DNA of 64,000 nt from Pseudomonas fluorescens (GCF_902497855.1 NZ_CABVHU010000027.1:1-64000), one strand, 5' to 3'. Shown: positions 44,634 to 55,005, counted from the stretch's first letter. Translations and numbers: made by a program. The notes: a model not told the origin generated them from the letters alone.

Positions 44634-45497
44634 ATGCTACTGCCGAAAAAACGTCGGCTGGGCTTTATCAGCTTCCTTATATCCAATAAACGCTGGTTCG
44701 CGCTTAGTGCCTTTGTGGTTATCTTGGTCATGGTCGCGGCTGCACTCTGCGCCCCCTTCCTGTTTGACTGGGATTCGGTGACCAAAATCAACTTGTCCAA
44801 GTCGCTTATCGGGCCTGGAACTGAATCCTTGCTCGGGACTGACCAACTGGGCCGAGACTTGTTAGGACGCGTCTTGTGGGGGGCGCGCATTACGCTCACT
44901 GTCGCGGTCTCCAGTGTCGGCATTGCGATGCTTGTCGGCGTCTCGGTGGGTGCGGCGTGCGGGTATTACAACGGTGCTATCGCCAGTCTGGTGATGCGAG
45001 TCATGGACTCCATGATCGCATTCCCCAGGACACTGGTCGCTATCCTGGTCATTACCGTTGCGGGCAACAGCATATTCAGTCTGACGCTGGCCATTGCCAT
45101 TTCGAGCATTCCTATCTATGTCCGTTTCTTTGCCGGGCCTGTCATGGCCTTGAGAAACAGGGAGTTTGTACTGGCCTCGAAATCCATCGGTGTCGGCGAT
45201 CTACGGCTGCTGCTGGTGCATATCCTGCCCAACATTGGTTCGTTGGTCATCATTCAGGCCACCGTATCGCTGGCCGAAGCAATACTCATTGGTTCCGGGC
45301 TTAGCTTCCTGGGTCTTGGTCCACCTCCACCGACACCGGAGTGGGGTTCGATGATCTCCGAGTCGCGGCCTTTGTTGACCACACACCCCTATGTCTTGAT
45401 CGCGCCTGGATGCGCCCTCGTCTTGACCATATTGAGCTTCAACATTGTTGGCGATGCACTGCGGGACTACATCGATCCGAAATCGCGCAACGCTTAA
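44634..45497 (+). CDS. ABC permease, DppC type
   Basis: This is the second permease, 287 residues from the ATG seven bases behind the DppB stop. A longer frame from 44592 would overlap the previous gene and is less likely. Features are GTDQLGRDLLGRVLWGARITL and an EAA loop around REFVLASKSIGVGDLRLLLVHILPN. It forms the membrane channel with the preceding product. Confidence 0.92.
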   Translation: MLLPKKRRLGFISFLISNKRWFALSAFVVILVMVAAALCAPFLFDWDSVTKINLSKSLIGPGTESLLGTDQLGRDLLGRVLWGARITLTVAVSSVGIAMLVGVSVGAACGYYNGAIASLVMRVMDSMIAFPRTLVAILVITVAGNSIFSLTLAIAISSIPIYVRFFAGPVMALRNREFVLASKSIGVGDLRLLLVHILPNIGSLVIIQATVSLAEAILIGSGLSFLGLGPPPPTPEWGSMISESRPLLTTHPYVLIAPGCALVLTILSFNIVGDALRDYIDPKSRNA

Positions 45498-45557
45498 TTG
45501 AGATTGGTGTGGCATAGCCGCCATGAGTTTCCACGAGAGTTATCGAGCGAGAAGATT

Positions 45558-47138
45558 ATGAGGCGCGTAAACATCCTGGCAGTGCTCATACGTTGTTTTG
45601 CTGTTCCAGGCATCATCGGGTTGTCGGCAGATTTGTTGTCTGTCGCCAGCGCTAAAGAGATGGAACAACTGACCTTCGTTCAGGGATCTGATATTGATAC
45701 GTTGGATCCAGCCATTTCGCGTAGCGTACCGTCCTACAATGTGATCGATCACCTGTTCAACAGATTGATCGCCTGGGACGGTCGCGACCGCTCTAACTTT
45801 GTAGCTGATCTGGCAGAGTCATGGTCCAGATCGGAAGATGGCAAACAATGGACGTTTGTGCTGAGGCAGGGAATAAAGTTCCATGACGGTACGGATTTCA
45901 ATGCCGAGGCGGTGAAGTTTAATCTAGACAGGATTCGTGACCCCAAGCTGGGTTCTCCGCATCGTTCCTATTATGCGGATATCTTATCGGTGGATGTTTT
46001 ATCGCCGTATCAGGTACGGGTCACGACAAAAAATCCTTCCCCCACCATGCTGGAACTGCTGGCGAAAGAATCCTCGTCCATCAATAGCCCGGCAGCCGTT
46101 GCAAAATACGGGCGGGCCTATGGGCATCATCCAGTCGGCACGGGGCCATACATTTTTGATAGCTGGATACCCAATGACCAGGCCATTATTGAAAAAAACA
46201 AATTGTTTCATGGCGTCAGTGGCAAGCCATCAAAAATAGTGTTCCGTCCGGTCAGGGAGGATTCTTCTCGAGTCATTGAGCTACGGACCAAAAATGCCGA
46301 TGTCGCCGCTAACTTGTCGCCGGAAGCCGCTATCGAGTTGAAGGAACTTAACAAGTCAACATTGCTCCGGGTGCCCAGTACATTCCAGGTGTTCTTCGAA
46401 ATGAACCTGACCAGGCCGCCATTCGATGATGCGCGTATACGCCGGGCGGTCAGCATGGCCATTGATCGCCAAGCCTTGGTCAACAAGGTACTGCTGGGTT
46501 ACGGCAAAGTTCCTACGGGTCCGTTTCCAGAAGGAACGCAAGCGCGACGTGCGTTTACTCCGGTGAAGTACGACCCTGATGCCGCGAAGAAAATCATCGA
46601 CGAAGTCTATCCCGGTGGCTACCCGGGAACCGTCGTCATGTGGACCCCGGCGGGTCGTTATACCAAGGATCGCCAAGTTGCCGAGGTTGTTCAGGGCTAT
46701 CTCAATGCCGTTGGATTGAAAACCGAATTCAAGGTATGGGAGTGGGCCACCTATCAAAAAAGTTTGTATCGCCCCGACCCGGGGAAGGGCACGGGTAAAG
46801 GTACCAATGATGCAAACATGTGGTTGCTGGGTACGGGCATCTCGGATGCCGATATTCGCCTGCGACGCAAATTGTCGACGGGTGATCCGCAGAATCTGAC
46901 GGGGTATAGCAACCCCGATGTGGACAAACTTCTGCAGCTTGCTTCTCGTGAACTGGATCAAAAACAACGCATGTCTTATTACGGTCAGATACAACAGATT
47001 CTGTGGGAACAGGATCCAGACAATCTGCCGCTGTTTGACCAAGAGCAAATTATCGGCGTGCGCAAAGATTTGAATGGCCTGGATGTTGATTACGAAGGGA
47101 CCATCGATTTCAAGAATGTAGAACTTATTGAGCGGTGA
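45558..47138 (+). CDS. ABC substrate-binding protein, family 5 (DppA/OppA/EppA type)
   Basis: This is a 526-residue periplasmic receptor. A signal peptide (about residues 1-31, ending SVASA) precedes the family-5 signature: DIDTLDPAISRS, RQGIKFHDGTDFNAEAVKFNLDR, GTGPYIFDSW and RRAVSMAIDRQALV. The ATG at 45558 has GCGAGAAG upstream. Family 5 binds peptides, opines, nickel complexes and metal-aminopolycarboxylates. The neighbouring lyase suggests an N-substituted amino acid rather than a peptide. Confidence 0.92.
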   Translation: MRRVNILAVLIRCFAVPGIIGLSADLLSVASAKEMEQLTFVQGSDIDTLDPAISRSVPSYNVIDHLFNRLIAWDGRDRSNFVADLAESWSRSEDGKQWTFVLRQGIKFHDGTDFNAEAVKFNLDRIRDPKLGSPHRSYYADILSVDVLSPYQVRVTTKNPSPTMLELLAKESSSINSPAAVAKYGRAYGHHPVGTGPYIFDSWIPNDQAIIEKNKLFHGVSGKPSKIVFRPVREDSSRVIELRTKNADVAANLSPEAAIELKELNKSTLLRVPSTFQVFFEMNLTRPPFDDARIRRAVSMAIDRQALVNKVLLGYGKVPTGPFPEGTQARRAFTPVKYDPDAAKKIIDEVYPGGYPGTVVMWTPAGRYTKDRQVAEVVQGYLNAVGLKTEFKVWEWATYQKSLYRPDPGKGTGKGTNDANMWLLGTGISDADIRLRRKLSTGDPQNLTGYSNPDVDKLLQLASRELDQKQRMSYYGQIQQILWEQDPDNLPLFDQEQIIGVRKDLNGLDVDYEGTIDFKNVELIER

Positions 47139-47144
47139 TTTAAA

Positions 47145-48656
47145 ATGTCGAATGCACATGCACATGCCAACGAAACCCTATTGACCGATGCCCGCCTGAG
47201 TGCACCGGCTGCTGAGCGCATGGTCAGATATCATGATATTCCGGCGCTTGAAACCGAGAAGCGCCAGTTTCATGAATTCGTGGAAGTTGATTTAGCGCAT
47301 ACGGTGATGCTGGTCGAGCAGCAGATTCTATCTGAGTCAGTCGGCCAAGCCATCTTGGCGGAACTGCGACGGATACGGGATATGTCTCCTTCAGACTTTC
47401 CATTTGATGTGAAGAAAGGCAGCTTTCTGCTGCAAGTCGAATCGTACCTGTTCTCTAGAATCGGTGAAGATTCAGCAGGACAAATGCACACCGGCCGTAG
47501 TCGTATCGATCAGGGTGCAACGGTGCGTCGCCTGTACGACCGCAAGCGCATCCTGGCCGTCCTGGATCGCATCAATGAATTCCAGGTAGCGCTGATCCAG
47601 AAGGCCGCGCAGCATTCGGGCACCATCATGCCGGGCTATACCCATATGCAGCATGCTCAGCCCTGGGTCTTTGGCCACTACCTGCTGAGCTTTACCTCAA
47701 GGCTGCACGATAGCTTCAGCCGCCTGACGCATGCCTACGGCAGGGTCAATCGTAATCCTCTTGGAGCAGTAGGCCTGGCGGGTACGTCCTGGCCTCTGGA
47801 CCGCGGTCGTACGGCGCACTTGCTGGGGTTCGACAGTCTGGTGGAAAACTCCAAGCTGGGCCGGGAAGCGTGGTATGCAGCGGAGACTATCGGTGCGTTG
47901 TCATTCGTTATGGCTGACTTGAACGATCTCGCTACCGACCTGCACATCTGGTCGAGTGTCGAGTTCGCGACCGTGGAAAGCCACGATGGCTATTGCGGTA
48001 CCAGCAGCATCTTCCCGCAGAAGAAAAACCCCAGTGGCCTGGAGACCATTAAAAAGGCCGCGGGGGGCTCCGTTACCTGGCTCAGCACGGCCCTGGCGAC
48101 GTTCAGGTCCGAAGGGACCGGCGATCAGGCCATGCGCGACCTGCCGTTGATTCATGAGGCTCTCGAGATCACAGAGGGGATGCTGGACCTCTTTACCGGC
48201 ATCATCGAAACGCTGGTGGTGCATGAAGATCGGATGGCGGCCCTGCTGTCGGGGAGCTGGTGTACAGCCAGCAACCTCGCCGACGTTGTCGTTCGGGATC
48301 GTGGCATCTCTTTCCGCCAGGTCCATCACGCCGTGGCGCGCCTGGTTCGTAACTGCATGCTCGCCGGCGTATCGCCGGGAATGGTGACCGGTGCGGCGCT
48401 GGATCAAGCCGCGATGGAAACCATAGGTTCACCGCTCGGGTATACGGATGCGCAGGTCCGCGACGCGTTGAACCCGCGTCGGTTTGTTGAAACCCGTATC
48501 TCTGCGGGTGGGGTAGGCCCGGACGAAGTCCAGCGGTTGTTGTCGATTGCCCGCAATGAACTGCAGCAGGACTGCGAGTGGGTGACCCAAAACAGGCTGA
48601 AGGTCGCCAAGTCCCGGACTGACCTCGACGCCGCCGTCTCCAAGATCGTCGACTGA
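47145..48656 (+). CDS. Argininosuccinate-lyase-like C-N lyase
   Basis: This 503-residue enzyme belongs to the fumarase/aspartase superfamily, closest to ArgH. Conserved regions are HTGRSRID (115-122; ArgH has HTGRSRND), GYTHMQHAQP (164-173, catalytic His) and GTSSIFPQKKNP (285-296, flexible Ser loop). Changes in the first and third regions suggest a substrate other than argininosuccinate. The enzyme should eliminate fumarate, or a related acid, from an N-substituted aspartate. It is six bases behind the ABC receptor gene and twelve before the ATPase gene. EDDS lyase, also ArgH-like, is an attractive model. Confidence 0.88.
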   Translation: MSNAHAHANETLLTDARLSAPAAERMVRYHDIPALETEKRQFHEFVEVDLAHTVMLVEQQILSESVGQAILAELRRIRDMSPSDFPFDVKKGSFLLQVESYLFSRIGEDSAGQMHTGRSRIDQGATVRRLYDRKRILAVLDRINEFQVALIQKAAQHSGTIMPGYTHMQHAQPWVFGHYLLSFTSRLHDSFSRLTHAYGRVNRNPLGAVGLAGTSWPLDRGRTAHLLGFDSLVENSKLGREAWYAAETIGALSFVMADLNDLATDLHIWSSVEFATVESHDGYCGTSSIFPQKKNPSGLETIKKAAGGSVTWLSTALATFRSEGTGDQAMRDLPLIHEALEITEGMLDLFTGIIETLVVHEDRMAALLSGSWCTASNLADVVVRDRGISFRQVHHAVARLVRNCMLAGVSPGMVTGAALDQAAMETIGSPLGYTDAQVRDALNPRRFVETRISAGGVGPDEVQRLLSIARNELQQDCEWVTQNRLKVAKSRTDLDAAVSKIVD

Positions 48657-48667
48657 GGGAGCCTCCC

Positions 48668-50512
48668 ATGAACAAGAATTTGGTAGCCCGCGTTCAAAAC
48701 CTGAGTGTGGCGTTCGGCGCCAGAGCGAGCGAATCGACCGTGGTGCGGGATGTTTCCTTCGAGGTCATGCGCGGTCAGACGCTGGCGATCGTTGGCGAGT
48801 CCGGCTCTGGAAAATCCGTGACCTCGATGGCCATGATGGGCCTGATCAAGCGGGCCGGCGGAAGAATTGTCTCCGGGTCGATGCAGCTGCAAACCAGAAG
48901 CAACGACATTGTCGATCTGGTAGCAGCACCCGAATCTGTCATGCGTAATCTCAGAGGGTCGTCAATGTCGATGATCTTCCAGGAACCCATGACCTCGCTG
49001 AATCCGGTGTTCAAGATCAGCTCTCAACTCACCGAGGCCATTATCCTGCATAAGCGGTGCAATCGTGCCGCCGCGCAAGCCCAGGCGTTGCGCATGCTGG
49101 ACCTGGTGCGCATTCCCGATGCGAAGCAGATCATGAACAGATACCCCCACGAGCTTTCCGGTGGGATGCGCCAACGCATCATGATTGCCATGTCGCTGGT
49201 CTGTGAGCCTACATTGCTCATCGCCGACGAGCCAACCACCGCGCTGGACGTAACGGTCCAGGCGCAGATCCTGCGCATCATCAAAGAGTTGCAAAGCAGC
49301 CTGGCCATGGGCGTTATTTTCATCACCCACGATATGGGGGTCGTGGCCGAGGTGGCAGACCAGGTGATGGTGATGAAAAAAGGCGAGACCGTCGAGCAGG
49401 GTACTGCGAAGGCTGTTCTACAGACGCCTCAACAACCCTATACCCGGGCACTGCTTGCCGCGGTGCCTAAAATCGGCTCGATGCGCGGCACGTATTTGCC
49501 AGCAAAATTTCCGCTTATCGACGATAAGGCCGATGAGACTTCTGCGCAATCCGGACTCGCCCGCAGCGTTGCTCCCGACTACGACAATCCGCCTATTCTC
49601 AGCGTCAAGTCGTTATCCATCCGGTACGACCTCAAGGGCGGTATCTTCGGCAAAGTCAGGCGTCGTGTGCATGCCGTCGAAGCCATCGACTTTGACATCT
49701 ACCCAGGTGAAACACTGGCTCTGGTCGGTGAGTCAGGTTGTGGTAAATCAACCAGCGCTCGTGCGATTGCCGGCCTCATGCCAATCCAGGGAGGGGATAT
49801 CGTCTTTGGCGGCAAGAACCTGGGAGCGTTGAACAAGAGCGGCTTGAAGCGCTTGCGCCGAGACATCCAAATGGTCTTTCAAGACCCCTATGCGTCTCTG
49901 AACCCGCGCCTCACTATTGAAGACAGCCTGTTAGAACCGCTGTATGTGCATGACATCGCCCGGGGAGCCGAAGCGCGCAAGCAAGTTCGTAACCTGTTGG
50001 AGCGAGTGGGGCTTTCTTCTGAACATGCACAACGGTATCCACACGAGTTTTCAGGAGGACAGCGGCAACGAATCTGTATAGCACGTGCGCTGACACTCTC
50101 CCCAAAACTTATCATTGCGGATGAAGCGGTCTCTGCGCTGGATGTTTCCATTCAGGCGCAAGTGATCAATCTGCTGCAGGATTTGCAGCGGGATATGGGC
50201 ATCTCATTCCTTTTTATCTCCCATGACCTGGCAGTGGTCGAGCGAGTCAGCCACCGGGTGGGTGTGATGTACCATGGTCGCATCGTTGAAATCGGTCCGC
50301 GTCGGTCGGTATTCGAAAATCCTCACCATAGCTACACGCAAAAGTTATTGAGCGCCGTTCCCTCGGCTGATCTGGACGTGCCCAGAAAGCCATTCAGTCT
50401 GATGGAGGAAACCGTGCCTAGCCGAATTTATGATATCGACTATCAAGCGCCGCAGATGAGTTATCTGGAAGTGGCGCCTGGCCATTTTGTTGCGACGTCG
50501 GCCATTATGTAA
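48668..50512 (+). CDS. Fused double ABC ATPase (DppD-DppF type)
   Basis: This 614-residue protein joins both ATPases of the importer in one chain. First domain: GESGSGKSVTSM, ELSGGMRQR and LLIADEPTTALD. Second domain, from about residue 310: GESGCGKSTSAR, FSGGQRQR and LIIADEAVSALD, where the usual Pro-Thr of the Walker B follow-on is replaced by Ala-Val. Both carry the oligopeptide C-terminal extension. The fusion resembles GsiA and YejF. Confidence 0.93.
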   Translation: MNKNLVARVQNLSVAFGARASESTVVRDVSFEVMRGQTLAIVGESGSGKSVTSMAMMGLIKRAGGRIVSGSMQLQTRSNDIVDLVAAPESVMRNLRGSSMSMIFQEPMTSLNPVFKISSQLTEAIILHKRCNRAAAQAQALRMLDLVRIPDAKQIMNRYPHELSGGMRQRIMIAMSLVCEPTLLIADEPTTALDVTVQAQILRIIKELQSSLAMGVIFITHDMGVVAEVADQVMVMKKGETVEQGTAKAVLQTPQQPYTRALLAAVPKIGSMRGTYLPAKFPLIDDKADETSAQSGLARSVAPDYDNPPILSVKSLSIRYDLKGGIFGKVRRRVHAVEAIDFDIYPGETLALVGESGCGKSTSARAIAGLMPIQGGDIVFGGKNLGALNKSGLKRLRRDIQMVFQDPYASLNPRLTIEDSLLEPLYVHDIARGAEARKQVRNLLERVGLSSEHAQRYPHEFSGGQRQRICIARALTLSPKLIIADEAVSALDVSIQAQVINLLQDLQRDMGISFLFISHDLAVVERVSHRVGVMYHGRIVEIGPRRSVFENPHHSYTQKLLSAVPSADLDVPRKPFSLMEETVPSRIYDIDYQAPQMSYLEVAPGHFVATSAIM

Positions 50513-50706
50513 TCAAGCATAATAAGATCGGCAATCATCTATCGAAAGAGCTTGCTCAACTGTCCTGAGCCGCTCATGGGCAACACTATAAAAACAAAAA
50601 TCTCACTGCGCCCTGTGCGAAGTGTCCCTGTTACTTAAGTTGGGCGGGCGTCAGCGAGTTCCGCGGACTTGCACGGCTGCTTAACTTCAACATTGGAAGA
50701 GCATAG

Positions 50707-52050
50707 ATGAACAAGAGCAAATTGGCGCTCGGCCTGGCCTTGGCCGCACTCTACCAGCAGGCCTATTCCTCCAGTTTTTTAGACGGCAGCAAAGCCTCGG
50801 TCAGTTCACGCACATTATATTTTGAAGGAGATCAACGCGGGCCAAACGGGGTGGATCAACGGCAGTCGGCAACAGGCCTTAAGTTTGATTTTACCTCTGG
50901 TTACACACAAGGTTTGATTGGGTTCGGGCTTGACGCTCAAGGGTTGCTGGGTGTGAACCTGGGCGGTGGGATTTCTCCTCACAGCGCATCGACCAGCAAT
51001 ACCATCACCCCCATTGATACAGATGGCACACCGGTTGATAACTGGAGCCGCCTGGGTGCCAATGCCAAAATCAAGCTATCCAAAACCGAATTGAAGGCGG
51101 GCAATGCGTTAGCGCCAAACCTGCCAATCCTGGTAGCAAACGATTCGCGCCTGCTTCCACAATCCTTCCAAGGTGCAGTACTGACTTCCAAAGAGTTTGA
51201 AAGCGTCACTTACACGGCAGGTCAACTGAACCGCGCCATTGGTCGAGCCTCAAGTAATTGGGCCGGCATTTCTGCAGGTGGGCGCAAGGGGGCCGACGCA
51301 TTCCGTTTCGTGGGGGCTGACTGGAAAGCCACGAAGGACCTGACGCTTCAGTATTATTATGCGCAACTGGAAGATTACTACGGCCAGACTTTTCTGGGAT
51401 TGCTCCATGACTTCCAGATCTCACCGGAACAATCCTTGAAAACTGATCTGCGCTACTTCAACAGCCATTCAGATGGGGAAAACGGTAGTAACACCAACTA
51501 CCAGTACAAAAATGGTTATAACGCTGGCGGACTGGGTGAGGTCAATAACAACACGTGGTCGGCGGCTTTTACTTATTCGCTGGGGGGCCATTCACTGACC
51601 CTCGGTCATCAGCGCGTCAGTGATAGCGGGGGCATGCCCTATGTCACCAACGGCAGCCTGGTGGATGGTCGCGGGCGCCCGGAAGGCGAAGGAGGCGCCA
51701 GCGTCTACCTTTACACGGATATCATGATCAACAACTTTACCCGTGCGGGTGAAAACTCCACTTTTGGTCTCTATAGGTATGACTTTGCCGGTCTTGGTGT
51801 GCCTGGGCTTAAAGCTCAATGGACCTACGCCAAAGGTCAGGATATCCGTGGCATCGGCAATGCAACGACCGGACGATATAGCGAATGGGAGAGCGACTAT
51901 CGGTTGGACTACGCCATCCAGAGCGGTTCACTCAAAGGCTTGGGCGTTTCTCTGCGTCGCGCAAACTATCGCACCGAGCTGCCCACGACGACGGCCCAGG
52001 ATCAGGACCAGACCCGTTTGTACGTCAACTACAGCTATTCGCTTTGGTAA
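50707..52050 (+). CDS. OprD-family porin of the ABC/lyase operon
   Basis: This is a complete 447-residue porin with signal peptide (cleavage near AYS-SSF), the OprD pattern (DGSKASVSSRTLYFEGDQRG, GLIGFGLDAQGLLGVNLGG, LPQSFQGAVL) and an intact C-terminus LYVNYSYSLW. It is 194 bases downstream of the fused ATPase gene and in the same direction. It probably provides outer-membrane entry for the substrate of the ABC importer. Confidence 0.93.
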   Translation: MNKSKLALGLALAALYQQAYSSSFLDGSKASVSSRTLYFEGDQRGPNGVDQRQSATGLKFDFTSGYTQGLIGFGLDAQGLLGVNLGGGISPHSASTSNTITPIDTDGTPVDNWSRLGANAKIKLSKTELKAGNALAPNLPILVANDSRLLPQSFQGAVLTSKEFESVTYTAGQLNRAIGRASSNWAGISAGGRKGADAFRFVGADWKATKDLTLQYYYAQLEDYYGQTFLGLLHDFQISPEQSLKTDLRYFNSHSDGENGSNTNYQYKNGYNAGGLGEVNNNTWSAAFTYSLGGHSLTLGHQRVSDSGGMPYVTNGSLVDGRGRPEGEGGASVYLYTDIMINNFTRAGENSTFGLYRYDFAGLGVPGLKAQWTYAKGQDIRGIGNATTGRYSEWESDYRLDYAIQSGSLKGLGVSLRRANYRTELPTTTAQDQDQTRLYVNYSYSLW

Positions 52051-52332
52051 CCGTTAGCTGTTCCGGCTGGGCTGATGTGATCGGTCACAACGGAATTGCC
52101 GAAAGGACCACCGTGCGGGGCCACGGATGGCCTAACTCTATTTCAACGTTATGGTTCAAAAAATGTTGCATGACCCGCCGGATGCGGGGGGGCAGGTGTC
52201 GAAGTACAGTTCAGAGTGCCCCTTGGTCACTCTAATATTGAAAAAGAAATCATATGTACTACTATTGCGGGTACTCTCCTGAAATCAGAGCACTTGGCAT
52301 CGTCATACGAAATACCAAGGAGACTATCTATT
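52051..52332. other. Gap between OprD and an AT-rich gene
   Basis: There are 282 bases without a supported gene. A frame continues upstream of 52333 to 52216 but has no ribosome site. AT content rises from about 52230 on, which marks the edge of an unusual segment. Confidence 0.4.
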
Positions 52333-52902
52333 GTGGATCTAGTAGATCAATTACAAAAAATTGTCCCTTGGGCGGCGGAGTTGCCTCTAATCCCCAAAAT
52401 ATTAGTATCTTTAGTAATCGCTGGGGCTACTGCCCTGTTCCTTACCGTCATCTGGACAACCCCCGGCGAAGTGGAGAAGCAATCTGTCATTGCCGTTAAA
52501 GTGGTTTTGAAGGGGTGCTACCGACGGGCCGTATTTACTAGGACTCATCAACAATTGGATCATGAGGCGATGTTTTCTTCCATCGCCGAATGTCGAGAGC
52601 TTGTTCAGAAACAAATTCCGGAAATAACCAATCCCAGTATGGCTCAGCCCACGGCTGACTTGATGTCAGCACTTGAGGGTATCGAAAGGGAAAGGCTGGA
52701 CCCGTTGTTGGTTCGTGTTGGAAATAACATCCTCGATCATGGCCGTTTCCAGAGTCTCCACCCAGCCTTCATTGTGCACCTGTGGTGGCAGGTGTTCGTC
52801 CGAGTCGGCAGGGAAATCCGGGGAATCGACTACCCAGCGCATGTTGGGCTTGATCGACTTCGGCGTCTGTCGACAGCACCCTTTGTTCGCCAATTACATT
52901 GA
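52333..52902 (+). CDS. Hypothetical protein with one membrane segment, AT-rich
   Basis: The GTG at 52333 has AAGGAG ten bases upstream and gives a 189-residue product: an amphipathic start (MDLVDQLQKIVPWAAELP), one hydrophobic helix (about residues 21-41, ILVSLVIAGATALFLTVIW) and a soluble helical part. The start at 52216 is less convincing. The base composition is lower in GC than the neighbours, suggesting acquisition by transfer. I do not recognise the family. The last 60 residues may be out of register, because other frames there also look protein-like. Confidence 0.45.
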   Translation: MDLVDQLQKIVPWAAELPLIPKILVSLVIAGATALFLTVIWTTPGEVEKQSVIAVKVVLKGCYRRAVFTRTHQQLDHEAMFSSIAECRELVQKQIPEITNPSMAQPTADLMSALEGIERERLDPLLVRVGNNILDHGRFQSLHPAFIVHLWWQVFVRVGREIRGIDYPAHVGLDRLRRLSTAPFVRQLH

Positions 52903-52953
52903 TGTTTTCGAACATTCCATGTCTCCAGATTTGATGAATCGACCGCACGATAT

Positions 52954-54160
52954 TTAACGCAATCGACCTTGAGTGAGCAGGGTGCCGGGCATATGTAGTT
53001 GCACGTAGCCAATCACAACCACCATCGACACGCAGAACACCCATTGCAGCCAACTGAGCCCGGCAATCCGATAGATCGCCTGCAATGGCTTTCGCCAGCG
53101 GTACTGGCGGTCCGCCGGGACTGCACTGGCGGGCTGCAGCAGGCCGATCGCCCCGTTGATCAGATAAGTCGCCAACCCCAGTACCCCAAGCCAGTGCCAG
53201 ATGACAACGGCAAGCGCCAGTAACGGGCCGCCATTACGGATCACCAGGTAACGACGATCCGCGGTCAGTTTGTGGCGTACACACCATTCGCTGGCGCGCT
53301 GGTCGAGGTCCTGCAGGGATTGCGTCAAGGAGGTCCAATGGCTGAGCAGCCATTTGCCGACTTGTGCCGCCAACACGCCACCCAGTGCATAGAGTGGCAG
53401 CATGAACAGCGTCACCATGAGTCCGGAACCGGGCAGGCTGTTCAGTGCAAGGGTCAGGGTCAAGACGCAGGCCGCACGTTTCACGCCATGGGGCGGGTCC
53501 TTGTGCCCGATGAGTGCCTTCCAGAACCAGGGATCATGGTTGGGGAACATCCCCAGCAGGTCGGGGAAACGCGTGGCAAAGGTCGCTGCCAGTTGTTCGC
53601 AGGCCTGCCAGTCCGCCTCGACGATACCTGCGGCCAGCTCCGCCTGCTGCCCCGGTTGGGTCGCCAGCAGGAACAGCGTGGCGGCGTTGGCGCGCGCACT
53701 GGGGTGTGGCAGGCGTTGCTGCATCAAGTAACGCAGCTCGCCAAGCCAGGCTTGCTGCTCGCAGCGTCGGTGCAGCGCTTGCCACTGCTCTTGGGCAATG
53801 GGCACCACCGCCGATTCAACGTCCCAGGCGAACAATCGACACACCCGTTGAAACAGGGGCGGTGACCAGTCCTCGGTATTCAGGAACAGATTCAGGAGAT
53901 GCACCTGCAGCGCCTGGCGGCGTGCGAAATCACCCAGCCAGGCTTGTTGGCTGTGGTGTTCCAGGCAGTCGAAGAACTGCTGTTCCTGACCGGTTGCCAA
54001 CTGCTGGTCGAGCTTGCGGTAAAGCGCTGCCGTAAGGGCGCGGGCAAGACAATGCTGCTCAAATTCACTGGCGGGGATCCGCTGCCAGGGCGTCAACCAC
54101 TGGCGCTGTTCAATGCCCCATGTCAGAAGGTGCCGATGCGCTTCGGGATCGTTCACGCAG
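52954..54160 (-). pseudogene. HscC-partner J-type protein missing its N-terminus
   Basis: About 400 codons are open from a spurious GTG at 54156. The product has a soluble helical region with WLGDFARRQALQ and LGELRYLMQQRLPHP, then hydrophobic segments towards the end. Genes beside hscC usually encode a J-domain protein with about 70 N-terminal J residues including HPD; none is present. The upstream end fuses directly into hscC sequence, so one deletion seems to have removed the J domain and the hscC 3' half. Identification rests mainly on position. Confidence 0.55.
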
Positions 54161-54931
54161 CGTTTGCCCGTTCACCCGCAACACAAACTCGCTCGCCGTT
54201 TCCTGCCCCAGTGCCTGGCGGACTCGCTCGGCTTCGCGGCGCAGCGCGTGGGCAATGGATTGTGCCGGCGCAAATCCTGGCTGGTCGCGCTGGGTCTGGA
54301 TAAAGCGCTCGGCCAGCACCTGGTCGAAATCCTCGCCGCCCAGATAGTTGTCGCCAGCGCTGGCCCGTACCTCCATGACCCCCTCGAACAGTTCCAGGAC
54401 TGACACGTCGAAGGTGCCGCCGCCCAGGTCGAAGACCAGGAACGAGGTTTCCTTGCCGTGCTGAGGCAAGCCGTAGGCCAGTGCGGCAGCGGTCGGTTCG
54501 TTGATGAGCTTGTCGACTTTCAGCCCGGCCAGTTCGCCAGCGATACGGGTTGCCTTGCGCTGCGCATCACTGAAATACGCCGGGACGCTGATGACCGCCT
54601 CGGTCACCGGTTCGCCGTAGGTACGCTCGACGTCTTCCTTGAGGCTCCTGAGCACCAGCGCCGACAGTTCTTCAGGGCGCAACGACTTCGTACCCAATTG
54701 CACGGTGTGCGCACTGCCCATATGACGCTTGAACAAGGCGGCGGTCAGGGTGGAATGGGTGTGCAAGCGCTCGCGGGCAGCCTGGCCGACCAGAATCCGG
54801 CCTTCATCGTCCAGCCCCACCACCGAAGGGGTCAGCACCTGACCCAGTGCGTTAGGCACCAGAACGCTAACGTCGTTATGCCAGACAGCCACCAGGCTGT
54901 TGGTGGTACCCAGGTCGATTCCGACAATCAT
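54110..54931 (-). pseudogene. hscC: Truncated HscC (Hsp70) chaperone gene
   Basis: The 273-residue frame starts MIVGIDLGTTNSLVAVW and carries the Hsp70 phosphate loops (VFDLGGGTFDVSVLE) and NEPTAAALAYG. It then stops after LRVNGQTLRERSRSASAPSD. Full HscC proteins have about 560-570 residues; here the end of the nucleotide domain and the whole substrate domain are missing. The last 15 codons overlap the following frame in another register, which places the deletion joint at about 54150-54165. It is unlikely to work as a chaperone. Confidence 0.85.
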
Positions 54932-55005
54932 CTATGCGTTCCTTTTCCCTGGCTTGACTTCATGAACCTGTTCTTCCTTGAACCGCAGAGACAGATCGGG
55001 GTCAT

